Of a stretch of DNA of 31,059 bases, positions 19,291 through 31,031 are shown piece after piece. Origin of the DNA: Physocladia obscura (lineage: Eukaryota; Chytridiomycota; Chytridiomycetes; Chytridiales; Chytriomycetaceae); contig JADGJH010000099.1 in assembly GCA_027596945.1 (NCBI GenBank), forward strand, positions 1 through 31,059, written 5' to 3'. The notes beneath the pieces were generated by a model. The model ran no database searches. It saw nothing but the letters and a program-made list of their open reading frames with translations, and was not told the origin of the DNA. Numbering within the stretch: position 1 is the first letter of the stretch; every line of letters begins with the position of its first letter. A program made the position numbers and the translations under genes.

Positions 19291-21598
19291 ATGGATCAGA
19301 ACAAAAACAAAGGCGCGGCAGGATCAGGACTAGAGATGCTTGTTCGAGATGAGGCGGGAGAGACGGAGCGAAGTCTGAACGAAACTATTGGCATTGGCAG
19401 CAGTAACAGTAACGCCGACATCACCGTGCAATCAAAAACAATCACCTTACCATCGGCTACAACACTGCATAATAATAATGGCAGTGGAAGTGGCAGTGGC
19501 AGAGGCAACGGCAGGCCGGGACTTCCCGGGATCGCCCGGCTGCTTGCGGATGGCTTTGAGTCCAGTCCCGTGAACCTAAACGATCCAGCTGGTGGCGGAG
19601 GCTCAACCAGCACTAACGCAATCACAATCACCGCCGCAGAATCAAACAAAAACCTTAATGTAAACTCAAATATTCTTCCTGCTGCAGACTATCAGCGCTA
19701 TGCACTCGCTCCATTACCACCACCTAATCAGCACTTTGCTCACGTGACCCCCTCGTCCTACCGTAGCACCCTTCCTGGTCCGTCTGGTTCTTTCCGAGAC
19801 CCTCGCTCGCCGCATCACTCGTTTCTTTTTCCTGGTCCTGCTAGTGGTAGCGCTGGTAATTTATTTTCAATACCCATTTTCTTCTCGTGCAATATGCTAT
19901 ATTGAGTGGATCTTGATCAATCCCAATATTCATTTGCGGATATTAATTGCTTTTATCTACCGCTGTTGCTTGACTCTTCTTTTTTCTACTTTTTTTTTTC
20001 TTCTTTTTTCTCAGGACTTTCAGCATTTTCAGCACTTTTAGCACTTTTTTTTTTTTTTTGGTTTTTTTTTTAAGAAGGTTGGTTTTGAAAAAAAAAATNN
20101 NNNNNNNNTCAAAATACAATTAAATATAGTCCGGAATGATCAAACAGATCAGCTGATAACGCAGTATTCAAGTCAAACAGACGGAGCAAGTTTCCAAAAT
20201 TCATCTCAGAAACCTCATTTATTCTCTTGTGGTTTCAATCAGCAACCGGATATACTTTCCCCAAATCAACAAACAATCTTGCCTCCTCTTCGGGCAATTT
20301 CAAATTCTATGTCTCATGCGTCCGCACATGCGCCTCCTCGACATTATCAATCACAATTTCAGGACACTGCCCAACGATTTCCCGAATATCCTCATCAAAA
20401 TTATCATCAGAATCAATCCAATAGTCTTCAATCTGGCAGCACGCAACATGTCTCTTACTCTCAAGGATCTTATCACCACACTCCACAACAACAACAACAA
20501 CAACAACAACAGCATCAACAAAGTTTACCCCCTCCGTATCACTTTCAAGACCCTGTTTTTTATCATCACCAGCAGCAGCAACAGCAACAATATCATCAGC
20601 ACCAAAAAATTGTTTCATCATCGCCGACATCTCAAATATATGCGCAGCAATTTGACCGAAAGTTTTCAAGTGCTCCATCTATCCCTGTATACCAAACCCA
20701 AACATCCCAAAGACAACACTCCCTGACGCAGGTGCCATTACGAGGCCGGCCTCAATATCACCAACACAACGGGGGTGTAGTAACATCAAAAAGCAACCTC
20801 CAGCAACTGCAGCAAATACAAACACCATCACAAGCGCAATTACAAACACAATCACAATCACAGCAAAAACAGCAAAAACAAGAACGTGAGCATCAACAAC
20901 GAAAACGTGAAACAGCTCGTCGCTACCGCCTTTCAAGACCGCAAATTACATGCCTCACAAAACTATTCGAAGTTGACCCTAGCCCAAGCGCGAACCTGCA
21001 CCTGAAGATTGCAGAAGTGACTGGAATGCCACGGAAAGCTGTGCGGCTGTGGTTTCAGAATGCGCGGGCAAAGTTGCGACGCGAGGCACGGATGGAAGGG
21101 TTCCGGGACCCAAATACACCATCGGAATTGAAAAAATATCAGTATTTCTTGTCAACACGGTCACCTGATGATCCTCTGCCGCCGCGCCGGCGTCACAGTT
21201 CTGATGCTGCTGTTGTTGTGGGTGTCGGTAGTGGCGGCAGCGGTGGAATCGGAGGTAGTGGCAGCAGTGGTGGTGGTGCAAATGATGACGATGGCGAAGG
21301 ATTCCGAAGCTATGATGACGATGGACATGCAATTGTGCCACTTAAGAGTATGATTGCAATTTCAAAAGAAATTTGCGATATTTTAGGCGCCTATGAGAAT
21401 GGCGAGTTTGGAGTTGTTGTGCCAAATTTATTTGTTGCTAATAGTGGAGTAGGTCCGACGAGAGGTGTTGGTGGCAGTCATATAGTCAGTGGTAATGCTA
21501 ATACGCGTTACGCAAATGGTAAACATGGTAGGGATGATGACGACGATGACGATGTAGATGATGAAGATGATGAAGATGATGGCAGTGAATATAATTAA
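19291..21598 (+). CDS. homeodomain transcription factor 1 (polyglutamine; contains assembly gap)
   Basis: Nuclear DNA-binding protein. Exon 1 (19291-19855) begins MDQNKNKGAAGSGLEML and is Gly/Ser/Pro/Asn-rich. It ends at a GT donor in phase 1. The 3' exon is open from the gap edge (20109) to 21598 and holds Gln/His runs. The homeodomain (about 20920-21087) has helix 3 RKAVRLWFQNARAKLRRE with the invariant Trp, Phe, Asn and Arg. It is 60 residues, not the TALE type. After it come a Gly/Ser run and an Asp/Glu tail (DDDDDDDVDDEDDEDDGSE). The acceptor is unresolved: either CTCAG near 20013, which would give a Phe-rich stretch, or a site inside the gap. Joining exon 1 to the homeodomain exon is inferred from strand, spacing and composition. 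The gene converges on homeodomain gene 2. Confidence 0.78.
20099..20108. other. assembly gap (10 N)
   Basis: Ten N bases flanked on the left by long T and A runs (20044-20098). The round length suggests a scaffold gap of unknown true size inside an intron or exon of homeodomain gene 1. Confidence 0.97.
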
Positions 21599-21730
21599 GA
21601 ATGTTTTGTTTGTAGTGTTTTGTTTGTCAATGAAGTGTTTTTTTGCAGTGAACATTTTATTTTTCAAGAAACAGAAAAAGTTATTTAAAAAAAAAAAAAA
21701 AAAAAAATTGATAAAAATTAAAAAAAAAAA
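21599..21730. terminator. shared 3' region between convergent homeodomain genes
   Basis: A 132-bp spacer, almost wholly A/T with A runs over 20 nt on the plus strand, between two convergent stop codons. It presumably carries both polyadenylation regions. There is no reading frame of interest. Confidence 0.5.
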
Positions 21731-23773
21731 TTAAAAATTAAAAATTTTTTTATCTTCATCTGAAATTTCACCATTCTCTAACTCAACTTCGTCATCCAAA
21801 TCAAGCTGTGACTTGCCTTGGCTATCATACTCCCCATCATCTACGCCGCCACCGCCAGTTCCACTCCCGAAACCAGCAGTAGCACCGCTATCGCTTCCTC
21901 CACCACCACCAGTCCTCTGAGTTCTGGCAAGCTGCGCACGACGATTTTGAAACCAGTATAAAATCGATTTGTGTGGCATCCCCAATTTTCGCGAAAGATC
22001 CTTCTTTTGCTGCGGAGATGGCGTTTTGGTCTGTGCAAACATACTCTCAAGGGCACGCAGTTGGTCGCGATTCGCACGAAGTCGACGTTTAATTGGATTC
22101 CCATTTGCATTCAATAAAACACCTGTTGTACGATGATGATGATGATGATGCGGTTGATGATGGTGGGTTAGTTGTTGTTGCTGCTGCTGTAGTTGCTGAT
22201 TTTGGATATGTGTTCGGTTAAAATTGTCGATTTCTGATGGTGCTTTTTGATGGTTAATTTGTTGCTGCGGAATAGAGCCAGGATTTTGAGATGAATGCGG
22301 CGTTGTAGTCGAAATTTGTAATAGCTGTGATTGTTGCTGTTGTATAATTTGCGGTTTTTCTTGATACAATCCTTGTTGCTGTCGGAACTGTGCCAACTGT
22401 TGGTCTCGCAGTAAAAGGTCTTGTTGTGTGCGCTGATGAAATCTGTGGTGATGCTGATTAAATGAAGGTGTGATTGCAGCCGTGTTCGGTATTTTAATGA
22501 CAGCAACAGGAAGACTGTGAAACTCATGATGTGTTTGCTTTGCAAATTCTTGAGGTTGTTGTTGTTTTTGTAAATACATTGGAGCCGAGCTTGTACGTGA
22601 GTGGTGAACTTTCCGGTGAAACGATGCTGCGGGCGGGATATTTACAATAACCGACGGTAGGTGTTGCTGTTGCTGCTGGTGTTGCTGCTGTTGCTGCAAT
22701 GAGTTCCCCAGTTGTTGCTGTAGTTGCTTTTGGTTGTGGTTTATTTGCGCAGGTGGTTGACGAAGTTGAATATGCTCCACTTGCAGTGGCGACTGCTCAA
22801 ACGAAGATGACGATGCATTGTATCGATGCACCAAACGTGGAACGGTTGGCGAGGATGATAAAGAAGTTGATAGTGGAGAAAATGTCGGGCCAATGGAGAT
22901 GACACTATCCAAAGAGTCAGTCTTCCGATGCAAATTCATCGCTTGAAAGGGCGCAACTAATTGAGGCTGAGATACTTCTTGCGAGAAACCATGCGAACCA
23001 TATCGACGGTGATGTTGTTGCTGTTGCTGTTGGTGTTGCTGCTGCTGCTGCTGCTGCTGCTGGTGTGTTTGTATTTGCGGTTGTTGTTGCTGTTGTTGGA
23101 ACTGCTGCAAAGCAAACGAGTCGACAGAAAAACTCTTCTTATGCAAGCCATGAGGCCGATTCTGACTATTTGCCCCGAGCCCTGAAATTAACGAGGCAAT
23201 CGGCGGAAGACGAACTGGTGGTTGAGATATTTGTTGTCCTTGTATATGCGAGGACTGTTGATGCTGCTTCTGATTTTCGTAAAGAGGCTGCGATTTTGTT
23301 GCGCCATCGGGAGATGAGCGTCCAAGCTCTAGAAGCAAACTATAATTAAAAACAGTCAAATTAGATTGAAAAGAAAGTTGTTTGAACAAGCCCAAAATGA
23401 TACGAGACACTTTCTATACAGCTTTTTAAGTCCAAAACAGAAGCTCAAAAGACTAAACCGAACGGATAATCTTTATAATTCTACAACTAAGACAAAGCCC
23501 ACTTCCGAGAGATACAACGGGTGCTTCACTCAATTCAATCACCGCTCATCAATTTGGTTTTGTGGATAAAGGATACCAAACGCACCTGCACGCATTAAGT
23601 TCGTTTGAATGCACATCTGCTGTCTCTGGCTGATCTTCATCTGGTTGTTCAACGAGAATGCGCATACTTGTTTTGGCCGGAGAAAGCGGCGACGATTCGC
23701 AACTGGTTTCTTTAACAAGATTTACACCAGTTAAAGAATGAGGCATAAACTGAGCATCATTTGATAGCGACAT
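21731..23773 (-). CDS. homeodomain transcription factor 2 (polyglutamine, 2 exons)
   Basis: Nuclear DNA-binding protein of 598 aa. Exon 1 is 23773-23586 (MSLSNDAQFMPHSLTGVN…); exon 2 is 23339-21731, joined in phase 2 across a 246-nt intron with GTGCGT donor and ATTATAG acceptor. Gln-rich tracts fill residues 70-430, with phosphorylation-prone SP/RKTDS pieces. The homeodomain (about 22090-21915) includes helix 1 RDQLRALESMFAQTKTPS and helix 3 HKSILYWFQNRRAQLART, with Trp, Phe, Asn and Arg intact and no TALE insertion. A Gly run and an acidic tail (ELENGEISDEDKKIF) follow. An ATG at 23410 would lie inside the intron, so 23773 is preferred. Tract length may vary between strains. Confidence 0.85.
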
Positions 23774-24202
23774 TTCGAAAAGTACGACGTTTATAATCTG
23801 ATTGTTTTTGCTTCTTTGCTGAACGCCAAGGTTGTTTCTGTCCCCCTTGTTTGATAGGGCTAGCTTTTTTTTTTTTTGCCCCTGCCAAATTTGTGAAACG
23901 ATCTCGTTGCTGTTTTTGAAAATTCGATACAAATTTTCACAAAATTTTCATTCTGACCTTGGCTTCATGAAACCACAAATGCCCACTGGAACAAAAGAAA
24001 TGTTTTATATAATTAAAAAAATTATCTATCGTGAAAAGATCCCCCTTTTTTGGAAATCTTCTATCTCTTGGTGACAACCCATCAAAATAATTTTCACATC
24101 ACAAATGAAACTCTGCCGCTTCCCCGTGAACCACTAAAATCAAACCTCTTCTTTTATTTTGCCCATAAAAATAAATGAATGTGATGCGCTCATCACATCA
24201 AA
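23774..24202. promoter_or_regulatory. upstream region of homeodomain gene 2
   Basis: A 429-bp spacer between the homeodomain gene 2 start and the PP2A B'' stop, both on the minus strand. It is AT-rich with a T13 run near 23865-23877, and no coding frame stands out. It must hold the homeodomain gene 2 promoter and the PP2A B'' 3' UTR. I see no clear motif. Confidence 0.4.
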
Positions 24203-27200
24203 CTAGATCAGCGAATTATCAGCAACAGGATTATCAGCTTCATCGGCAGCTTCCTCCCCGTCATCATGATCCACAGGGGCACTCAACTCCCGATACGCGC
24301 GTTCACTAAACTTTGCCCACCCCTCCAGTCGATACCGTCGCATCGTTGCTGCTGTTGGTTCAGAAGTGTTTGCTGGCCGGATCTCTTCCAAAGCTTGGAC
24401 TAGCACATCTGCAGGTGCTTCTTCATCTTCAGTCCAAATCTCGTCGCGAAGTCGAAATCCAACATCAGTGCTGCGTCGGATGTTTTCAATGTGCTTGCGG
24501 CTGTCAAGTAGGAAATCGAGAAACAAAGCCGCCGCCGCACGATTCCGCTTCAGGTCAATGAGGGTCAATGATGTTGCGGTGGGGCGAATGAGGTCAAGAC
24601 TAAAATTAATAAATGCCAGTAAGTTAAGTTCCATACACACACACCTTCACACACACTGAAAAAATGAAAATAAAAAGATATTTACATCAATGAGAAAAAA
24701 TCAAAAACAGTGTACTGTTCTGGAAGTCGCATGTGTTGGTGCTCCCAGAAAGTTTCAAGTTCCAACAAACTGAGAACGCCATCGCCATCGAGATCCAGCA
24801 CACGAAACCAATAGTCAAGCGCGCTATCACTCGTTTTCTCTTCCACGCTCAGAATGAAGGCAATGAATTCTCGATATCCAAGGTACCGCACTGCTTCGCC
24901 TCCAAGATCGGACGACGTAGCATTTTCAGTTGCTGACGGCGTTGTTGGCGTCGCAGGCGCTGTTATTCCAAAACATTCAATTATTCGCGCCAGTGCTGCA
25001 TGCGACAATGCTCGTCGGCCATACGATTCAAGATCATAAATTGTAAGCAACATATCGCGATCGCGATCCAGTTCCCAGAATTTACAATAAATCACATAGA
25101 AATCCTTGTACGAGAAAACGGAAGGAATCTGCAAAAAATTACGCTTTCATTCAACGAGCGGACGAAATAAACAACGGCAAAACTTACGTTCAGCCCCAGA
25201 CTGTTTGTGGCTGTTTCGACTTGGCGAAAAAGTTCAGTTATTCCAGTCAGGCGAAACTCTCGCAAATTCATCTTGTTTCGTCCATTTCGTGGGCATAGGT
25301 AAAATAAACGAGCAATGACAGTTTCGGCTTTGATATTTTTAGTATACAGTCAAAACAAATAAAAATAAAAAACATACTAAATCGCGCTTGAAACGCTGGT
25401 GAAGAGGCTAAAAATTCGAAGGCAGCATGTGTTTGTAATATATCTAGATACAATACACACACAAAATAAAATAGTTGATTCGTTATTATCCACACACATA
25501 CACACAAACAACAAACCTTCAACAACAATCTTGAAATTATTCGGAACCAAAAACTCGTTTTCCGTTACAGGCTTTAATATTTCAAACACCATCGCTTCTG
25601 CATCAGGATTAAAATGTGCATACACGTTTGTGATGAACCTTTCGAATCCATCCCAACCAACAACCGGCTCTTCTTCCTCCCCTACATCAGCGGCAGCAGC
25701 AGTACCAGCATTCACATCGCCGTCGCTCTTCACGCTTGTAATTCCGCTTTCCTGCATCGCTTCCTGCAATTCGCGAGCCTGCATCCATCCCCGTTCGACA
25801 ATTCGTGCGTGAACTGCAAAACCCACGTGTCTGGGAAGACCGCATGCTGCAACAATGTCGCCGAATTCATATTTCGTGAACGTGCGGGATGGAACGCCGG
25901 TTATGGGCGACTGTTGTGATACAAGAGCGTAAGTCGGCAATGGGTCGCCTAGTGTTGATGAAAACGATGATGATGTGCTGAGAATTGAGAGCGTCATATC
26001 AGGAACAGGTGGTCCATTTGCGGTTTGTGGCTGTGTTCCTGTCGTTGTTGCTGAAGGGTCTGGGGGAAAAAATATGGGGCGGCATGAATCCTGTTTTTTA
26101 TTTTATTATTTGTCAATATTTTAAAGCTGAGTTGAATTCAATTCTTAAACTGACCAAAACTATTCGCGTCAGCCGTTTTCGTTCTTCGGGTGACGGAACA
26201 GATCTAAATTGTAATTTTTTTATAGTTGATCGTGCCAATGGGTTTGGAAGCGTTGGTATCGATGCAGTCGCCGATGCTGCCTCTACTGTACTTGGCATTA
26301 TTTTTGGCAAAGCATTGTCAATTTCCGCCGCCACTGACACAACAAGTGTATTTTCCAATATCGTCGTCACAGTTGTTGTTGTTGCAGTCGTCGCCGCTGC
26401 TGGCGCTTCAACATCTGTTACAGAAACCGCTGTTTCAACATCAATAACGACAATAGTTGATTCCATTGCCTCCTGTAAGGACTCCACAACCTTTTTCTCG
26501 CCGCCAGAAAAATCCGAATCGGCAGTAACAGCGATAACGACAGGAGCAGGTTGCGTCACCGCAAGAGTTAAAGTGGGGGTTATTTCGTCAGAATCGTCAG
26601 ATTCTATTTGCACCGAATCGTCTACCCGTATTGACGCGCTGTCTTCAATATCTTCAATACTGCTTTCAACTGAATTTGTTTCGACAGTGAAATCGGTCGT
26701 GTCTGGGAATGAGGTCTTGGTTGCTGGTCTTTGAGTAGTTGAGTCCTTGATTTGACTGATAATTTCAGCCCCTGATTCAGTTAGAAGTTCATATGACACA
26801 GTAGTAGGGCCAGATTCAGTCTGCTTGGTCGCCGTATTCTCAGTATCTTGTTCATTTGATTGAGGGATGGCACTAATTGTCAAATTTGATTGGGACTCTT
26901 TGTTTTCATGCTGTGTAGAATCGCTGTATTTTGTAGATGCTGAAAAAAAGCAATATTTATAATATTAAAAAAAAAAATCTAAATTAAATTAAATATAAAT
27001 CAAATTTACCAAATAAATTATCTTGCAGATTTTTCTCGGCAATAATAACCGTATCAGTGTTGTTATTGTGATTATCTTCATGCACTTTTTTTTCTTCTTC
27101 ATTCACTTCTTCATCAACTATGGTAATATGGATGCGGACATCATCATCCATCTCCAAATCAAGAATATCTCCTTCAGTTGTCACAGAAACAGAAGCAGAA

Positions 27201-28669
27201 GCATCGATAGATTCGTCTAACGATTCTACACTGCTTGAAACAATCTGCGACAACGGGCTCGCTCGCGGAATCACGTGTTCCGTTACAGCCTCAGCCGCCA
27301 CCGCCGTCGTCGACACTACTTCTTCTGCTGCAACAACAACATCATGTTCATCATTAATCGATGAGGTTGATGATGACGACGACGATATCTCATCAGCAGT
27401 GGTGGGCGTGGGCGAACTTCTTGGAGACGACGACGAGGCGGAAATAATATTTGAAATTGGCGACAACAGTTTTGTCAAAGAAAAATGGGCCGCTGCTGAC
27501 TTGAACGACTTCCTGCTTTTATTTGACGGAGTTGGGGAAGAGCCGCGACGATGATGCTGATGATGGTGATGACTGCTTGCGAACGCCTGTACCGACATTT
27601 CTGCAGCTGGAGCCGCCGATATTGTTGCTGTTGTTGTCGTTGTAGTTGTTTTTGTGTGAATTGCAGCTGACGAAGCATCAGGGTTGGAGACTGCAGACGA
27701 GACAGCATTGACTCTGGACAGCACAGGTGACGAGAACGCGGCCTTTGCGACAACCGAGTCTGACGGAGTAGCAGCAGAAGCAGTAGAAGCACTTAAAGCA
27801 ACAGTAGTCATTGTAGTAGTAGTCGATTTTGAAGTGATTGTAGTTGATGTCGTAACATTAGTCGGAGTTACCGGAGATTGGAAAGTGGTTGGTGAATGTG
27901 GCGGCGTCGTGGACGCCGACGACACCGACGACGTTGACGACGCCGACGACGACGACGACGCCGACGACGACAGCGGTGCAAAGAACCCCTTCACGGACGA
28001 CGCCAACGCTGCCAGCGCCATGCGCGTCGGCGACTGGGCGCGGCTCAAATTGCTGAGATTCAAATTGAGGCCGCCGCCAGCGCCGCCCCCACCCCCACCC
28101 CCGCCGTTGTAACCATTGCCGCCGTGCGGATTATTTGCTGCATTCGAATAAGCCGCATTCGCGTCCCGGTCGCGTGAGCGGCGGTGCGGGGGCCTCCGTA
28201 GAGCTGCTGGCGACGACGCCGTTGCCGTTGCGGTGGTTATCGTTGTTGTTGCGGGAGATGGGGCCGGTGCTGGTGTCGGTGCTGGTGCTTGCGCTTGTGC
28301 TTGTGCTGCTGTGATTGCCGCCAGTGCTGGTACTGCGACCGTTACCAATGCAGGCTTTGCTTCAGTAATTGCACTGTCATTGGCGCTAGTTGGCAAAGCA
28401 ACTTTGGGCGAATGGTGAGGTGCTGACTGCGTTGCCACCGGTGCTGTCGCCGCCGCCGACGTTACCACTGACGACAAGTGTGATTGCGAATATTGATGCT
28501 GCTGATTGATATGGTGGCTGTGCTGGTTCTGATGTTGCTGGTGCTGTTGCTGTGGAAGCTGCTGTGGTGCCGGTGATGTTGATATTGTTGATGGTGACGA
28601 CGGCGGCGATGGTGACGCGTTGCTGGTGTTGTGAAGCCAGGCCCGAAGATTCCATTGAGCTGTACTCAT
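24203..28669 (-). CDS. PP2A regulatory subunit B'' with long low-complexity N-terminus (7 exons)
   Basis: Calcium-binding B'' (PR72/PR130-type) regulatory subunit that targets protein phosphatase 2A. Exons on the minus strand: 28669-27010, 26939-26151, 26059-25517, 25443-25378, 25327-25188, 25128-24686 and 24599-24203. All junctions hold frame, giving 1,345 aa. Residues 1 to about 800 are Ser/Thr/Ala/Pro low complexity. The conserved core then starts near FTKYEFGDIVAACGLPRHVG. It contains SVFSYKDFYVIYCKFWELDR with EF-hand 1 (DRDRDMLLTIYDL), and SALDYWFRVLDLDGDGVLSL with EF-hand 2 intact. It ends with LDLIRPTATSLTLIDLKR and an acidic tail. Family members have shorter, unrelated N-termini, so the first two exons are the least certain, although their splice phases fit. 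Confidence 0.85.
27897..27975. repeat. GACGAC/GTCGTC trinucleotide tract in PP2A B'' exon 1
   Basis: Nearly continuous CGACGA units encode a Ser/Ala/Thr run on the coding (minus) strand and an Asp run in the antisense frame. This GC-rich microsatellite stands out from the AT-rich surroundings and is likely to vary in length. Confidence 0.7.
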
Positions 28670-28989
28670 TTCTCACAAAACAATTTTTTCTCACAAACCC
28701 ACTTTGCTTCAAGTCTCTCCACACGAACAGCGAAAGTGTTTATTTGAACCAAGAAAAAAAAAAAAAGTAGAAATAGTGCAGCGAAACTGATAAAGATGAA
28801 GCAGCAGAAACAAATAATAATAATATCATGACACTAAAAGAAGGAAAGGCGGAAAACAGCATTGGACGAGAGAAAAAAAGGGGGAATGGGAGTGGGAGAA
28901 TAAACACACAAAGAGAGAAAGAAGGAGAAAAAAAGAAAGCGCGCGCAGAACAAAGAGGGGTAACACCCTCCAACCAGAAAACAAATCAA
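28670..28989. promoter_or_regulatory. purine-rich upstream region of PP2A B''
   Basis: A 320-bp spacer between two minus-strand genes. The plus strand from about 28750 to 28960 is strongly A/G-rich (A13, AAAAGGGGG and GAGAGAAAG runs). The reading frames there are low-complexity Lys/Glu or, antisense, Phe/Ser, and are not convincing genes. It must contain the PP2A B'' promoter and the 3' end of the GTPase gene. Confidence 0.45.
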
Positions 28990-31031
28990 TCAATCAATCA
29001 TCTCAGAAATAACCCCACTCGCAAAATTCTTAACAGCAGTAACTCCATGCTTCCAAAAGTAATAATTGCTCAAAATTGCCAACATACTAGCAAACCTCGC
29101 GAGTCGCACAGCTTGCCTCAAAGCCTCCACAAACTGATCAACAATATCCACAACAATCCGATTCATTTTCACAGCCCAAACCCCATTCTGTTCAACGCCT
29201 ATCCGGGCAGCTCCATGTGCTGTTCGAACGTCCTCCAGAAACATGGCGTAGTTGCGGTCCCATATGATCCGCGCCACAGCTGCCGGCTCGCGTGGCTGCA
29301 ACCGCGCCGTGAACGTATCCAGGTCAATCACGGCAATGTTGGCGAAGCCTTCCAACTCGCGGAGGACAGTGCGCAGATGTTTACGCGATGCCGAACCGAT
29401 GGGGGTCGCTTTGATTTGTTCAGGGGTGTTGTTGTTTGCATGTGCGCGCGTGCAAAAATCAGTCCAGACCATATTGGCGGCTTCTGTAGCCATGTTTGCA
29501 ACGAGGGATTCTGTGGCTGATACCATGTTGAAGCGGCTGCCACCGTCCCTCACTTGCTGGAGTAACTGAGGTTTATTTTGTTAATTGGTATGAAAGATAA
29601 AAGTGAGGGTAAAGGGCAAGCTGGTGTCAAATGGTAATGTTCTGATTATTTTTTTCATTCGCTTTACTAATTTCATTCACTTGACTCATTTATCGCTTGC
29701 GAAAATTACTCACCTCATTACACAATTTAACCAAAACCTTTCCATCAGCAGCAACTCCACCAACATCAAACCTCCGAAGACCATCAACAAGATCTCCAGC
29801 AATACTCAAACAGCATTCATCAAATTCGGATGATTCTCTACTGCCGCCTGCAACAAAAGGCAGCTTTTCAAAAGCGACATCAAAATGGTCGCGGACCAGA
29901 TGACGAACTCTATTAGACATTTCGTCACCATCTTCAGTTGGCGATAAGAGATCGGCCAGGAGGTGGGAAGAAGGTATAGTAGAGTTGATGGACATGTTTT
30001 CAACAAGGACAAGCGAACGTGTCATGTCAGGCTGTACCTGCTTACTCGCGTAGGACGAAGATGAATCGTCTTCCAGTTCAAAGTCATCTTGCACGGGAAG
30101 GGTAGCCAGGCCCTGACAAAAAGAGGTCAATAATTCGGTCTATTGCGAAAAACAAAGGTTGTAAAAAAAAATGTACCATGTTGAGAATTTGGACAACCGA
30201 CTCGAGACCGGCGGTAGTGAAACAAGCACGCTCAAAAACAAAAATTTTGCTTGCCAGACGGGCAGCGAGGCCCATGACAAAGGGGATGGCGGTTTGGTTG
30301 TGGTTTTGGGCGCCCTCGCAATCAAGCAGGAGAATGTGACCCTTACTCTTGTCTGGATGCGGTACAACGGCAAGGTCAATACCATGGGTGCAGGGCACGT
30401 TACCGGGACGCGAGGCAAAGATGGGTGACTGTGGGCTGTTGCTATTGTTCTTGTCATTCTTGTTATCCAAGATGTCGCCTTCAGAATCCAGGGAGGACGC
30501 CGAGTACGATTGCGATGGTGATGTGGATGGCCAGGCAACGAGAAGGTCGGCAATACGCGAAGCAGCTTTTGACTTTCCACTACGACCAAAGCCAGTGAAG
30601 ACAGCAATGGAAAGCGGGGCACGCAGAGTGGACAGCAGCTCCTCGGCTTCGGCAGTCACGCCCAACGGCACGTATCGCGTGCTTGTCATTGCAGCGGCCG
30701 CCTTGCGCCTTCCTTGAGTTGGCATGTGAGGCTGGCTCTGGGCTTGGGCAGCGACAGCCACCAGCGGTACGACTTTAATAGGAGATGTCTTGATGGACTT
30801 GGACTCGGCCTTGATAGTGTCTTTGGCAACGTCTTTGGTGGTGGCAGTGGCAGTCTGGGCGGCCGCGACAAGAGCCGATGACAACGACACAGCAAAGGAC
30901 AGCAAACCAGCAACGTGCTGTTGGACGGGTTCAGGGACCGGGAGTTGTTCCGACAGAGAATCCGGCACCAGCTCGATAGCCTCGGACGGCAGTGGACTTG
31001 GCAGCGACAGGGGAGAAGACGACGCACGCAT
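28990..31031 (-). CDS. atlastin/GBP-like large GTPase (3 exons; 5' end uncertain)
   Basis: Dynamin-superfamily GTPase of the guanylate-binding-protein/atlastin type. Exons on the minus strand are 31031-30177, 30112-29714 and 29565-28990, all phase 0, giving 609 aa from ATG 31031. Residues 1-120 are Ser/Ala/Pro-rich. The P-loop GFGRSGKS is at about 147-154, the switch-1-like THGIDLAVVPHP at 215-226, and LLLDCEGAQN with the family's D.EG at 237-240. FVMGLAARLASKIFVFERA follows. Where relatives carry the guanine-binding R-D motif this protein reads LVLVENMSIN. RVRHLVRDHFDVAFEKLPF matches the post-G-domain 'CF.LP' segment. The last exon is helical, with no obvious paired membrane hairpin. The frame stays open to the window edge, so the true start may lie beyond 31059. 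Confidence 0.75.

Noticed and set aside
22699..23349. Plus-strand frames rich in Leu and Val opposite homeodomain gene 2
   Set aside because: Antisense of CAG/CAA polyglutamine codons.
27684..28112. Plus-strand frame with Asp and Pro runs
   Set aside because: Antisense shadow of the GTCGTC and GGC repeats in PP2A B'' exon 1; the minus-strand frame splices correctly into the conserved core.
28828..29520. Long plus-strand frame opposite the GTPase last exon
   Set aside because: Its N-terminal part is purine-rich low complexity and the rest is antisense to the GTPase exon, whose splice frame is consistent.
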